From: Scatophagus argus
Taxonomy: Eukaryota > Chordata > Actinopteri > Scatophagidae
Direction of reading: 5' to 3'
DNA: 64,000 nucleotides
Assembly (NCBI RefSeq): GCF_020382885.2
Contig: NC_058499.1
Coordinates: 12,943,872 to 13,007,871 of the forward strand
Of the stretch, positions 13,801 through 25,172 are shown piece by piece. A program made the position numbers and the translations under genes. The notes beneath the pieces were generated by a model. The model saw only the letters and a list, made by a program, of their open reading frames with translations, ran no database searches and had not been told where the DNA came from. How positions within the stretch are numbered: the stretch's first letter is position 1; every line of letters starts with the position of its first letter.

Positions 13801-16800
13801 CTGATCGTCTGCACACTGAAACACAAAACCGACAGCCAAAATACTGGAGATGACTAGCAGTGACGGGAAAATGACAGAAAAACTGCTCGTGTAATTTGCG
13901 CAGGAGATGAACACAAAGAGCCATTACCTGTACATTCTCAATAATGACAGAAAACATGTTATCTGCGCAGTCTTTTGCCAGCAGATACTGACAGTGACCA
14001 ATGAAGGTGAAGAACTTGTTGTCAAAGGTCTTGAAGTGAGACTGGCCCACCACCAAGCATTCACCTACACACAGACAAGAAACGAGCAACTCAGGGCGTT
14101 ATTATACCGGTAGTATGTGTGAGTCGGTGCACTGACTACTGCTGTACATCTCTCTTACCAGGGCAACCTTCATTGCTGCACTCCCAGGAACCGTGACGGC
14201 ACACACTGCAGGAAAGAAACAATTTAGCGAGGAAGCATTGCATTCTCCTGAGTATTTACACACATCTCTGCATGCTCTCTCACCAGGTGTTGCAGTCCTG
14301 AGAGATAGAGGATCCTGGAGGGAAATGCTGCCCCATGTGCACACAGGAACACTGAGATACCTCCACACAGCGATTCCCATCCAGAACTTTACCCACTGAA
14401 AAACAAGCACACACCGTGTTACTTCTACTAGTAACAGAGCGCCAGAGCGAGGAAGAGGCAGGGGTTGTGAGGCGGAAGTTACCGGGGCACGTGCAGCCAT
14501 CCACGCACTCTTCCTTGCAGACCTCCTGGATGTTGAGACTGTGGCAGGTTGTGGAGCAGGACTTGGTACATTCACTGTACTGCATCCCAATTGGACACTT
14601 TGGGACTGAACACACAAACACACACACATTTAGATTATAAACGGAACTTCATAGCTTGCAAATAGCTTTTCGCAGATTGACGAGCTTACAGCACTTGCTA
14701 TCCTCCAGCCAGCCACGAAGAAGTATCCCGTGAGCATGGCAGGTGCGAGCGTATTCCAACAGGAACGGGCAGTAACAGTCTTCCACATCCCCGTGGTTGC
14801 AGCGGCAGGCCTCTTCCTGACACAACAGCATGAATGCCTCAGGAGAGACCAGGTGGGCACATTGCAGGAACACACTAGACGTCTGCAACACGCTGCAGCT
14901 GGATAAAATCTACACATACACACACACAAAATAATTGAGTTCAAGTGAGTGATGTGGTTAAATAATGGGGAATTTCATTATTTCAGGCAAAAGAAAACAA
15001 TTTTCTAGGTCGTAGTCAATAATGATATTAATTTTTGCTTATTTTTTGTAAATAGCACAAAACAAAACAAAAACATGAAACATGAAAAGCTCCAGTTGTT
15101 CCTGACTGAAAACATTAGCAGTCTTGTTGCGAGCTGTCATGTTTTGTCACTTCATGTAAATAAGAGACAACTGATTCGAAAAAAACATTACACTAACGTG
15201 TAATTTTTAGTGATTTCTCACACGTGGGCGTTCCTGTGGTAAAAGTGGGTGATTTTTTCAAATCAGCCCATCCACAGCAACAGTATACATATTAGACAAC
15301 ATTACAGAAACAAATTTTGGACTACTATTTTTGACTTAACATATACCATCAGAAAGTCTCAAGTTAAGTTATAACTTATTAGCTCAAAATTTTATCAAGA
15401 TTTTAAAAAATACTAGACTATAATCAAATACTGTATGCCGTTAGAGACAATAAAATTCTCACTTAGTAAATGAAGTGAACTGCAGTTGAAGGTTTGCAGA
15501 GGTTTTTTGTGCAGTAAAAAAAAAATATCTATTGAATGCCACATGGTTTAAATCGTTCCTGCCATGTATTAACGTGTGTCTGGATGCAAGATTTTATATG
15601 ATGAAGAGAAATTCCTGTACATTTTCAGATTGTTTGCCGACATGTGAAATGTACTGACACCCTTACAGAAGTCCTAACACGTGTGCGTTTAAATTGTCCT
15701 CTCACCGCTGAAGTCTCTTTTGTGCTGTTACAGGACTGGCTGGGATTTGACACACGTTGACATGACTGACCAGCCCCCTTCACTGCCCATGAATTTGCAA
15801 AGTCATAACTATCCTCTGTTAGGAATCCTGAAAACACACACACAGAAACACGCACACGAAAACAAGTTGAAAGATTTCTTCTTAATCTCATCCTACCATG
15901 ACTGTTTCTCCTGCTTTCTTTAACCTTGTTATCTTTTCCCTTCTGAATTGGTACTTCCTGTTGCTGAGTGCTGGTGACTCAAAATCATTTCCTTGATTCC
16001 AGTATTAACAAACCCTCCACTGTTTCACTTTCCGACATTCACATAATGCTCACGGTTACAGACTTCTGACTCTAACAATTTGTCCATATGATCGTACCTT
16101 CTTGAGCTGTATATTCATCAGCCGATACAGTGTTAAAGTTGCCACAGAGGCCGCAGGTGCGGTTGGCGTGGTGTTTGGTCAGTCTCAAGGCGATGTTGGC
16201 TGCATTATCAATGGTTACAGTGAAACCAAACTCCTCACTCCATAGTTTGTAATAGCCAAGCTCTGAACCCACAAACACAGAGTGAGACGCATAGGGCAGA
16301 GTCCGTCTGCAAAAAGGGGACACATGTCTCTAAAGTCAAACCATGGGGTGATTGTTTCTCCTGCAATGAGACACATAAAGCTGATGGTTTTTGCACGACA
16401 GCTTAAATTACTCAACCTTTTGTCTCCTTGTGAAAGCAGTCCATCTACAGACAGATGCAGCTCGAAGGCATCGCCCAGAAACAGAGTGACTCCAGTTCTT
16501 TTGCCATCGACAAAATCACCTGCAGTTGAACACACATTCATTTTACTGTCAAAATGAAATGACAGCGATGATCTTTGAATCTTCAGAGTGAGGATAAAAT
16601 GGTAATGTCTCATATACAGTTGATTTAATACACACATCCAAATGAGAATCCAAACCATGGCAGCCACTGAGTTACACTGGATGAGCATCAGACGCTGTAA
16701 GAATTCAAATCAGTTTTTTTTGTTGAATCGGCTGAGTGTGACTCACCCAGCAGTGTGAAGGAGCGATGGTTGCAGTCTCCAGCCAGTAAGTAGCTGCAGT

Positions 16801-17230
16801 CTCCAGGAAACTCATACAGAACCCCGTCAAACGTGTGAATGTGGTGTCGTCCGAACAGACTGCATCTCCCTGTCATACCTGCCACGCAAGCTAGACTCAT
16901 GCAAAATACAAATCCAACAAGCGGTTAACTGTAAAAGTAGGACTAGAAGAGATCATATATGAAATAGTTTACATGTGAATAGAGTACAGGACAGTTTCAC
17001 TTTTGAGTGTGAAGACCAAATGGCTTTGTGTCAAACTCACCGGCCACATGCAGGAGAATCCAAACTTCTCGCAAATGTCTCCTCATGCACGCCTAAAATA
17101 TACAGAAACATGCTCTACATTATCATACCCATTACCTATGCAAGATGTCTGAGTCACATTACTCTGTGCACAGCCTGTTTCAATAATTCCCTTGTTCAGT
17201 TTTCCAAACTCCAGTTATTCCTACCTCCAT
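139..17230 (-). CDS. vwf: von Willebrand factor, 3' end cut by window edge
   Basis: Large secreted haemostatic glycoprotein that carries factor VIII and bridges platelets to collagen. I traced 49 coding exons on the minus strand, 17225-17230 down to 139-237; exon phases agree throughout and give 2,702 codons against 2,813 in human. Domain order is signal peptide, D1, D2, furin site, D', D3, A1, A2, A3, D4, then C modules. The C-terminal cystine knot is absent because it lies left of position 1. Exon 1 adds ATG-GAG in a strong Kozak context (17225-17230) and splices in frame to 17041-17092, which has a second in-frame ATG at 17084-17086; either start gives a hydrophobic leader. The gene is compact (about 17 kb). 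It is transcribed away from cd9. Identity is very secure; exon edges were placed by eye. Confidence 0.96.
2980..4813 (-). CDS. vwf: vwf exons 34-39: D4 assembly
   Basis: Exons: 4767-4813, 4487-4664, 4037-4278, 3767-3956, 3306-3647, 2980-3218. They encode the D4N lead-in ([11 protein letters not shown], then [12 protein letters not shown]), a VWD module starting [15 protein letters not shown], a C8 module ([11 protein letters not shown] ... WRSPHLC) and a TIL module. The VWD end reads TAGLC, so the first cysteine of the CGLC motif is absent, as in the non-catalytic D4 of mammals. Cysteine-rich and secreted. Boundaries follow good GT-AG sites and agree in phase. Confidence 0.92.
4852..4890. repeat. 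(GT)n microsatellite in vwf intron
   Basis: About 19 GT units on the plus strand, in the intron between vwf exons 33 and 34. On the transcribed strand it is (CA)n directly beside the exon 33 donor. Confidence 0.95.
4900..6874 (-). CDS. vwf: vwf exons 30-33: A3 domain
   Basis: Exons: 6770-6874, 5409-5552, 5184-5327, 4900-5064. They encode the A3 fold, the main collagen type I/III site in mammalian VWF. It runs from [12 protein letters not shown] to GYTERICR, so the cysteines that close the domain are kept. Strand motifs such as [17 protein letters not shown] and VFPIGVGPG match A3. The metal-ion motif DGSSS of the first loop is replaced by RAGDQIED and the loop is about five residues shorter. 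Exons 30 and 31 are separated by the longest vwf intron (5553-6769), which holds a transposon relic. Confidence 0.9.
5760..6569. mobile_element. Decayed hAT-type transposon relic in vwf intron 30
   Basis: The right end reads GAGCTTGATACCCCTG, close to the terminal inverted repeat of hAT elements whose ends resemble CAGGGGTGTCAAACTC. The left end has TTGTCAAATTTAAGGCCCGC, a typical start for such fish elements. Inside, 6104-6292 on the plus strand is open and reads CLLCNEAVA followed by [13 protein letters not shown], resembling the BED-finger and following helix of hAT-derived transposase-like proteins, here without its His pair. Only a fragment of a transposase is present. Target-site duplications could not be settled. 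It lies within the A3 intron and should be spliced out. Confidence 0.55.
6957..8628 (-). CDS. vwf: vwf exons 28-29: A1 and A2 domains
   Basis: Exon 28 (8319-8628) carries the last cysteines after D3, a short Pro/Thr linker ([11 protein letters not shown]) and the start of A1 with LAFLLDGSE. Exon 29 (6957-8118) completes A1 up to YLCTLG, then a Ser/Thr/Pro linker, and all of A2 starting near [11 protein letters not shown]1 binds platelet GPIb and A2 holds the ADAMTS13 cleavage site in mammals. In human both domains lie in one large exon, whereas here an intron (8119-8318) splits A1. At the position of the human Tyr-Met scissile bond the sequence reads LVFLVTEN, that is Phe-Leu. The paired cysteines that close human A2 are missing: after [10 protein letters not shown] the chain runs into a Pro/Ser linker without Cys. 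Confidence 0.92.
8732..11544 (-). CDS. vwf: vwf exons 18-27: D' and D3
   Basis: Exons: 11393-11544, 11176-11279, 10958-11096, 10699-10833, 10318-10464, 10095-10235, 9812-9910, 9555-9711, 8986-9153, 8732-8867. The first codons complete R-E-R-R, a furin-type site, directly before SVEC, the expected N-terminus of mature protein. D' (TIL and E modules) is the factor VIII binding region in mammals; D3 (VWD, C8, TIL) forms the inter-dimer disulphides. [10 protein letters not shown] is present in exon 23. Exon 18 is read as ending at 11393 (donor GTAGGT), because only that choice keeps the frame into exon 19. Cysteine spacing follows the human protein closely. Confidence 0.92.
11707..17230 (-). CDS. 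vwf: vwf exons 1-17: signal peptide, D1 and D2 propeptide
   Basis: Exons: 17225-17230, 17041-17092, 16747-16890, 16417-16519, 16098-16306, 15706-15827, 14690-14909, 14483-14605, 14284-14395, 14159-14205, 13928-14064, 13677-13815, 13008-13108, 12714-12909, 12405-12620, 11913-12159, 11707-11801. These encode the leader, VWD1-C8-TIL (D1) and VWD2-C8-TIL (D2), which act in the Golgi to drive disulphide-linked multimerisation. CGLCGNF (exon 5) and CGLCGNY (exon 14) are the CxxC motifs required for that in mammals, and both are intact. Exon 17 ends in an acidic, Ser/Pro-rich stretch ([10 protein letters not shown]) leading into the cleavage site. The largest gap, 14910-15705, is intron with no feature I recognise. 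Confidence 0.92.
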
Positions 17231-17424
17231 GGCTCTAGACTCGGTTAATCCACACAGTGGCAAAGAAAAGGCAAACACCATCCAAAATCAGGCAATCCAA
17301 ATGTTCCACTTTTGGACCTCACACAGTCAAGGCATCATGTTACAGTGTTGAACATGGGCTAAACTGAGAAGAGGGTCAAACACTTTGTCATACAGACAGA
17401 CATTCAACCACCCTGGAAGCTCTA

Positions 17425-17431
17425 TTTTATA
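17425..17431 (-). promoter_or_regulatory. TATA box candidate for vwf
   Basis: TATAAAA on the minus strand, about 195 bases upstream of the first vwf ATG (17228-17230). A start site about 30 bases downstream, near 17395-17400, would leave a 5' UTR of roughly 165-170 bases. No other strong TATA was noticed between here and the ATG. The assignment is by position and motif only. Confidence 0.5.
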
Positions 17432-19429
17432 GTAAAAGAACATACTCCCACCCGGCTGTCATTGGCTTTCCCTGTAAAGACCCCTCCCCTCGCCAGGTTA
17501 TGTCAAAAAGAGCAGAATATCATTCTGTCCACACTCTGTGCCTGCAGACTGACACCATCAAACATGCTCAGCAGGACAATACCAGGATATGCCCACTGAT
17601 CGCCTGGCTGAGTGATTAGTCTACACATACGGAGCTGTATCGGCGCCAACCCAAACAATCTTTGTGGAAAACACGCTTACTGGAGATATCTCACGCAATA
17701 GCAATGCTTTGGTGGTGCCAAATGCACAAACACACGACTAGGTTCTGCCAACACTACACACACACACACACACTGGGAACACGTACGGATCAACACTCTC
17801 AGATGCAGATTTCACCTAACACCTGGCAAAAAGACAAAGACAGAGAAAACATTCACATCAGTGTCTGACTTCCAAACATAATCAAACCAACCTTTCATAC
17901 CTATTAAATCAAATGTACTGTCTGTCCAACAACACAAGATACAAGGTTTATTTGTCACATACACAATCATACACGGGACAATGTGCAGTGCAATTTTGTT
18001 CCTGCTACCAAAAATAGGTAAGTAAAAATTAAAAATTGAAAAAATACCTATCCCAGTTCAGGTACTGCTTTGCAACAACGCAGTGTGTTTTAAAATGGTC
18101 TCAAGGCCCTGCATGCTCTCACAGGCATTTGCATTAGACCTCTCACCTCTTTGACGTGTCTCAATACACTGATAATTATGATTCAATGATAAGTCAGGTG
18201 CCAACAAAACTAACAAGGTGTAGTAAGTGAGAACATATGTGTGAGGGGGGTCATGGGTGTGTAGGTGCATTAGGAAAAGAACAGGAGTTACTAACAACAT
18301 TGAGTGTCCCATTAAGCTATAGCAGTGAGTCTGGATGAAGGACCAAATAAATGGAACACAGTAGTTTTAATGTTGTCGGTTACATCTATGATTTTCCTGC
18401 CATGTCAGGTCAAAATGGCTTCTGTGAAAAAGGTCTTTTAGATCTCCAGACCGTTTAGCTGTGCACAGAATGTCTCCCTGTTCGACTGTCCATGGAGAAA
18501 ACATGATAAAGTGCCCTATAGGACGACCTTACATCAGAGAAATGTCTATATGTTGCCTATATGCCTATATGTGTCTGTTTGATACTAACGCAATAGTTAT
18601 TGGTCAAATGATGGTTCTTTCTGTTGAAGTTCTTGTGAGTGATTTATATTCGCCTATACAATCTACAAATTTATTATCTATCAATGTGGTCATTAATTAC
18701 AACTTAAAAACCCTTCATAGAGGCTGTGAATTATTAAAAGGTAGCTGTCCAGTCAATTTTAAATATTGCCTGCATTCAGAGACAGTTATCTAAAACATTA
18801 AAAACATTGTTGTTTAGCTGAGACAACATTACAGCCGTAACTGTGTGCAGCAGGAGTGGTCAGGAAGCTGCTGACAACAAAAGCCTACAACATGCACACA
18901 CAGAGGTGACAGCCTACTACCAGTATTCAAACTGTTGTTGTTGTTGTTGTTGTTTGTCTAATAAGAGAAGGCTGGTCACTTTGTGTTTGTGTGTGCTGTC
19001 TGTTTCGGAGAGCCAGCCCAGCTCGCGCGGACATGCTGGTGCACCGTGTTCATTCATGTACAGTACATTCAGTCCGCGAACGCGCCTCTCTTATTCTGGG
19101 AGAATTACGTCATCGCAGTACCGCAGGAAAGCCCACAGCAAGCTGCTGTTCAGCGCAGTGTTGGCCAGTTGTATGCAGGAAAGACACACACTGAGCACAT
19201 GCTATAGACTTCTTTTGTTGGAAGAGATTTGAAAACAATCTGTAATCTTATTTGGATACTAAAAATACTTACAACAGTGCAAAAAAAAACTGAGTGTGAT
19301 AAAAGCTCCTGTATAAGAATTTAAGGATTACAATGAGGAAAGTGCCATAACGAATGTCATTGAAAAAAATCCCTGCAGAAACAATATAAGCAAGCAAAGA
19401 AAAAACTACAGGAGGCTTTGCCTTAGCAG
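17432..19429. other. Intergenic region between divergent vwf and cd9
   Basis: About 2 kb between the start regions of two genes transcribed away from each other. It holds (CA)n at 17757-17773, a (GTT)7 tract at about 18934-18954, and near 17940-18010 a segment (TTTATTTGTCACATACAC...) that resembles a common fish interspersed repeat. The open frames at 18461-18793 and 18843-19232 lack codon bias, splice context or recognisable motifs, and I do not call them genes. Confidence 0.6.
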
Positions 19430-19609
19430 CCCGTTATGTGTGGGGGCGGACCACTACAGGCGCGCACAACACGACGCGCGTATCAGTGCCGGCGCGTCGG
19501 CAAATAACCTCATTCTGCATACTGACTGTTATTTAGAAGGTCTCCTATTTTCCCGTCGTTTGAAATCGGTGATACCAGCAGAAGTGTGATCCACAGGTCA
19601 AGTACCGCC
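19430..19609 (+). promoter_or_regulatory. CpG-rich promoter region of cd9 (distal)
   Basis: A local cluster of CpGs including a GGGGCGGA GC box and GGCGCGCACAACACGACGCGCG, directly upstream of the first cd9 start codon. Flanking DNA is CpG-poor. No TATA at the expected distance. Likely the promoter and 5' UTR for exon 1a. Confidence 0.55.
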
Positions 19610-19678
19610 ATGGCTGCACTGTCGGGAGGAGAGATGTGCATCAAATACCTGATGTTTGCCTTCAACCTGGTATTCTGG
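19610..19678 (+). CDS. cd9: cd9 alternative first exon 1a
   Basis: Encodes [20 protein letters not shown] then VFW, with a GCCATGG start context and a clean GTGAGT donor in phase 0. It gives the cytosolic N-terminus and the start of TM1. The upstream CpG cluster suggests a broadly used promoter. Confidence 0.9.
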
Positions 19679-19751
19679 GTGAGTTTGAAGCGAGGACATG
19701 TCTTGTCCTCATAGACAAATATACATGCTATCTGTGTTTGTGTGTGTGTGA

Positions 19752-19786
<35 letters not shown>

Positions 19787-20080
19787 GGCTCTGCGTGCAT
19801 TCGTGTGTGAGCAGGTTACTATATGGGCTTGTGAATGAAATTATACGATGTTACGATGTCCCAGATGCAGAATCATAGCGAGCGCTCGCAGGCAGCCTCG
19901 GTTTCTTGAACACAGTGGATATTCTGAGGTGGCAGCGGCCACCACTAAACACAAAGTGTCCCAGTGCGTGTGGAGACCGAGTGGGCTGGAAGAATAATCC
20001 CCAGTGGCCAAGTGACCCAGTTCCAACCGAACAGACAACACTTTGGAGTTTGCGCGCACGGCATTTTAATAATTATAGCA

Positions 20081-20120
<40 letters not shown>

Positions 20121-20427
20121 GCCCTTTATTGCGATGGAGAATGTAAATGATATCAAAACTTCTGCTACGCGAAGAGCTGCGCATGTCAAGGAGCAAGCCT
20201 GTGTGTGTGCGTGTGTGTGTGTGTGTGTGTGTGAATGAATCCTAGATATCCCATACAGGCTATTTGTGTCCTAAGCCTGCAGGGTGTGTCTTGTTGTGTC
20301 CGTTTTTTGTGATCTGTCTGCGTGTGGTTTCGGATGGATGTTTTGCCCTTTTATGAACATTTATAATTTGAGCAGCTAAACATAGATTCAAGGATAGCTA
20401 TTCATTACAGAGAAGGGATTTCCCACA

Positions 20428-20467
<40 letters not shown>

Positions 20468-23400
20468 TGAGAAATGATCTACACACAACAATCACTTCTG
20501 GGTATGCAAAGTAAACGCTTCTGGTAATAATTTGTTGAACATCAACACCAACGAACAACACTTTAAGAAAACAATAAGATGACAGTAAAAATGCTTTATA
20601 GAGTAAATTACAGGCTAAACAGGCTCAAAACAAATCTCACATCCAGACATAAGACGTTCCTGAGTTGAGATGGATTAAGGCAGAAGGGAAGATGCGACAC
20701 ACTGTGATCACAACATTGTTCATGCAGCCACAAATCACATTACACCCGTACGTGATCACAGCTCAGTCTGGAGGGTTCACAAACATTGCTTTTAATAAAA
20801 AATGAAAACACTTCCTGGAAGCTATAAGAGGAGGCAGTTATATCTGAGAGCAGTTTATTAACTGTAGTCACACGCAGTTCAGATGGAAAAGCAGCAAATA
20901 TGCTGCCAGACAAGTTTTTTACTAAAGGTTTTATCTCAACAAGCCCCAGCAGAGCCCTGTGTGTTGCTACCTCCCAGATCATGAAAAGCCTGTATGCCTG
21001 TACAACATGCAGTCACTGACTGTGCATGCATGAACATGGAACAACAGAGAGAAAGGAACACAGGCAGGAATTTATATCACATACACAATGGAGGTCGGAT
21101 TTTCTTGCCACTCCCTAAAAAGGTCAGGTGATCGTATGAAGGCGTGGTACAGAACACGCTTTCCCTTTCCACCATTTCTTTTGGCAAGAAGTTAGCTATT
21201 AAACACTCATACCGGGACACAGAGTCAACATTATCATCATGGCTGTCATTGGGGGAATTAAGTGTGTGAAATATCTCATGTTTGTCTTCAACTTTTTCTT
21301 CTGGGTAGGTGCACTTTTTTATTGTCGTATCATGTTGTGTGTGTTTCCGTGAGAGAAAGAACAGGACATGGAGAAGGTTACTCAACTACTATCATAAATT
21401 TCTTTTGTGGTTTGCTCTAATTTGCTGTTTTGTTCATACAGCATGAAACAGATTATACAACAGAAAGTATAAGCAGTGACCAAAAGGTTGAAAGAACACC
21501 AGCACCCACGCCCATTTAACTTAACAGCCTTTTATCTTTCAGTTAGACTCTCAAAGTTAAAAATTCACTGACCTGTCTATGCTGACTAGGTTTGTGAGTA
21601 AGTCACTGCGTAAGCATACCACGCATGGGCGTTTGTAATGTAAAATACAGATGTCTGTGCAATTCTGTTCACATGCTTTGTAAAAAAAAAAAGCAATCTG
21701 AAAACAGATCAGTATTGTAAAATAGATGAATATACATGCATAATACGCACACAGCCATGTGCTGATAGATTCACATTCTACTTTGTGCCATATCATATGA
21801 TGAATGAGGAAACGTGTGAACATAAAACAAAGAAAGCTTATTATTTCTCTTATCTCTATCTTCTCATACCGTGGCCTTGTTTTGAATATGTGTGCTGTTT
21901 TGCATGTGTATGCACGCACCACATTCACAGATAACACACGATACAGCACATCATGCTCACCATCAGTCCGTGTTATAACTGCTGTGGATGTGGTGAGTTA
22001 CAAATATCCTTATGAAGAGTTGAACTGTGATTTTCATTGGGTTTGTAAGAACTGTGATGTCACGTTGATAATGATCTGTGATGTGTGTAGATGAATATAA
22101 ATGCTTGTTTTAATGACATACAGGCAGACAGTAGTTCTTCCTCAGAAACAGGAGTTGCTGAGGAAGAACAGAAAGAGTCTTTGACTATCAGGCACTATCA
22201 TTAAATGATCACTTAATGGGTGGCCTCATGGATGGGAATTTAGCCCAGTGGAGACTAGATACTGGTGTTGGGGAACATTTGGATATGACAACAGGACTGC
22301 AGAAACCTCTTCCTGGACTGAGAACTGAACAGAAAGGAAGAGACGGAAGCCAGATGGGGCCTGTCAATGCAGATTTGACAAGTGGAAGCACAGAGAAGAG
22401 TTTTGAATTCAGACAGTAATAAGATAATTGTTGACTGGCTTGGTGAAATCATAGCCAGCCCACTGAGTTTACAACTGGGGAATATGCATAAATATAAGCA
22501 ACTTCTATTGAGCTTTATTTCTTACTGTTCCACTGCCTGGTATGATTTGTCCTAAAACTACACAACCAGACCTGTACTTAGCACATTTAGTGATGTCAAA
22601 ATTAACTTACTGTATTTCAAAACGTCTTTCAGCTTGCAGGCACTGCTGTCTTTGCTATAGGCCTGTGGCTAAGATTAGACCCAAAGACCAAAGGCCTGTT
22701 TGAAGGATCAGACTCTCCATATGTGTTTTACACAGGTAAGATGCTTTCAGTTAAGCAGCGGCAGTTATTGCCATTTAAGCAATTTAAGTTTTTTATGATG
22801 TGAGCTCTACAATACACTGAATATGCTTGTATGTGTGTATTTGTGTAGGTGTATATATCCTGATAGGAGCTGGAGCACTGATGATGGTGGTGGGTTTTCT
22901 GGGATGTTGTGGTGCTATCCAGGAGTCACCCTGCATGCTGGGACTGGTTCGTACCACTTTTATTATTATTATTATTATTATTATTTTTATGTAAGTCTTC
23001 CTTCTAATTGTATTAACTTCTATTGACCTAACTTAAAATCAAAACTTTTTTACCCAACAGTTTCTTTCTCACAATCTGAGCTTTTTATGTTTTTGTTGTG
23101 ATCTCACTCAGCAGCAGTTTTCATCCCACTGACCTTCACTAAGAAATATGAGACTGCCTGCCTTGATCGTTGTTTACTGAACTGTATCAACGGCAGAGAA
23201 GAGTATCTAGTTTTCCCTGTACTTGTTGCCTCCCTCCCTCCCGCCCTGTCTGGCCCTAATCTTCTTGCACTAAATCCCTCAGTAGGAGGAGTCTGTGTAA
23301 ATTAGGTTCAACTACACTCAAATGACCTTACTTGTTCACACATGCACACTAAGGACATGCGCACACGTATGCAGTGGTGACACACTTTTACACAATCAGC

Positions 23401-25172
23401 TGAGATTAATTTTGTCTTTTCTTTGTGCAGTTCTTCTGCTTCCTGCTTATCATATTTGCCGTTGAAGTAGCAGCTGGAATTTGGGGATTTTCCAACCAAA
23501 GCAAGGTAACGGACAGGGTTAAAGTATGTTACGTTGCTTGTTTCATTTGCACTTTACAGAGATAGAACTAAATAAATTAAGGGGAAAACAAAGCGGGAAA
23601 AATACAGGCCAAAACAAATACAAAATAACAGATACAGCAACAAAAGCACAAAGTGAAAGAACTAGAGAAGCAAAGTACGAAATGTTGCATTAAGGAAAAA
23701 AGGCAGTCTGAAGAGATATGACTTTCATACGCTGTTTTGTTTTTTCCCATTGGTGCAGGTGGTGAATGATATCACAACATTCTACATGCAAACCTACAAT
23801 AACTATAAGGAGACAGGAGATGAGCGCCTCAAAGAGACCCTGCGGTTGATCCAAACCGGGGTGAGCCATATCTGCTTTAGTTCTGCTTGCTTCTTCAGAA
23901 TAACTCAGATCTTATCTCAAAGAAATTTGTTTTCAAGAAAATGCAGCATATTCCCATTTTCAAAGCTCTGCTTAAGAAAACCTACGCATAATGTTTGTGA
24001 TGCCTAGAAGCTGAATATAAGCTCATTCACTTTCTTTGTGAGTCAGATGAGTAGATCAGTGTTAATGTCACATCTCCGTGTTGAGTGTGTTGATAAGCTA
24101 AGAGACAATTAGCCCAGTTTAGCACAATGACTGGAAGCAGGGTCCAAAAGTCAAAATCAGCACTTCTCCCAGCACTTCTAAAGCTCACTAATTAACATGT
24201 TGTATCTGGTTTAATTTGTGCACAAACATACTTACATAAAAACTTTTTTTGTTGTTGTTGTTTTAGAGGGAGCTCTGTGCTGTAACAATTCCTTGATGAA
24301 CACCATTTTAAATGCAGTGCAACCTCACTTTTGATGACAAGACCACAGAAACCAAAAATTTAAAATGTTGAACTATTCCATTTGTAGTTAGCGAAATATA
24401 TTTTTTCCTTCTGCAAATCATGTTGTTCTCTAAATGTACAATGTTTGATGCCTGTCTATAGCTGAATTGTTGCGGACCAACCGGTACTGCAGCAGATGCC
24501 AAAGACACCTGTCTCCGTGGAGAGCTACTTGATGAGTTCATTACTAAGGTAAAACCACCCTGAATGTGTGTACAGACCAGATGCCGGCACAACTTGGTAT
24601 TTCATCAAGAGACGGAGAAAGAAAAATATTTTAATTCGAGGGAACATTCAAAAGATCTAACCATGTCAGACATGCCTCAGCTCTGTGAGAGCTAGGGCAA
24701 TTAAAGTATGCCAAATACATAATGACTGAGTCTGTTGTGTGTCACAAGTTTATCAGTCTTCCCTTAGCAGACAAATTCCCTCAGCCTCTTTGCAGTGTTA
24801 CTATGGCAACAATGGTTTACTGAAGCCTGCGTGGTCTCAGGCTGTCGTTGTGTGTGCCATACCACAAGTCCCGTTCAGCATAGGTTTAGAGAAAGCTGAA
24901 AGGAATCGTGCTTGTGTTGCAGAGCTGTCCTGATGCCATTGATGAGGTGTTTGACTCCAAGCTACACATCATAGGAGGAGTGGGCATCACCATTGGTATT
25001 GTTATGGTAAGTGTGATTGGTTTAACCGTAACTCATCAAATTCAAATGTCCACTGTAGTGGAGGATGACATGAGCTAACACAAACACATCTCCCGCTCTC
25101 TCACAGGTGTTTGGGATGATCTTTAGCATGCTCCTCTGCTGCGCCATAAGGAAGTCTCGGGAGGTGGTGTGA
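19610..25172 (+). CDS. cd9: CD9 tetraspanin
   Basis: Four-pass membrane protein that organises tetraspanin microdomains and takes part in cell fusion, adhesion and exosomes. Exons: 19610-19678 (1a) or 21239-21304 (1b), then 22633-22735, 22849-22946, 23431-23505, 23759-23860, 24462-24548, 24923-25006, 25107-25172. The 1a form is 227 residues and 1b is 226; human is 228. Seen: TM1, short first loop ([19 protein letters not shown]), TM2 with [14 protein letters not shown]3 ([20 protein letters not shown]), the large loop with NCCG plus two further cysteines (DTC, SCPD), TM4, and a short tail ending REVV. Juxtamembrane cysteines suit palmitoylation. CD9 is the direct VWF neighbour in human, which supports the name. 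Confidence 0.95.
19739..20468 (+). repeat. Cluster of (TG)n and compound (TG)n(AG)n microsatellites in cd9 intron 1
   Basis: Four arrays: 19741-19788, 20081-20120, 20201-20233 and 20428-20468. Three of them have the same order, TG then AG, on the plus strand. They lie between alternative exons 1a and 1b. Confidence 0.9.
21239..21304 (+). CDS. cd9: cd9 alternative first exon 1b
   Basis: Encodes [20 protein letters not shown] then FW, with donor GTAGGT in the same phase 0 and at the same protein position as exon 1a. It lies inside the first intron of the 1a transcript. Start context ATCATGG is adequate. The upstream DNA lacks a CpG cluster, so a tissue-restricted promoter is plausible. No further duplicated exons follow, so a second complete tetraspanin gene is unlikely. 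Confidence 0.8.
22961..22986 (+). repeat. (TTA)n microsatellite in cd9 intron
   Basis: About eight TTA/ATT units shortly after the donor of cd9 exon 3. Confidence 0.85.

Noticed and set aside
18461..19232. Open frames between vwf and cd9
   Set aside because: They overlap in several frames, include a (GTT)n tract and show no protein features.
21239..21304. A second complete tetraspanin gene starting at exon 1b
   Set aside because: Only a first exon is present; no second set of exons 2-8 occurs before the shared exon at 22633, so an alternative first exon is simpler.
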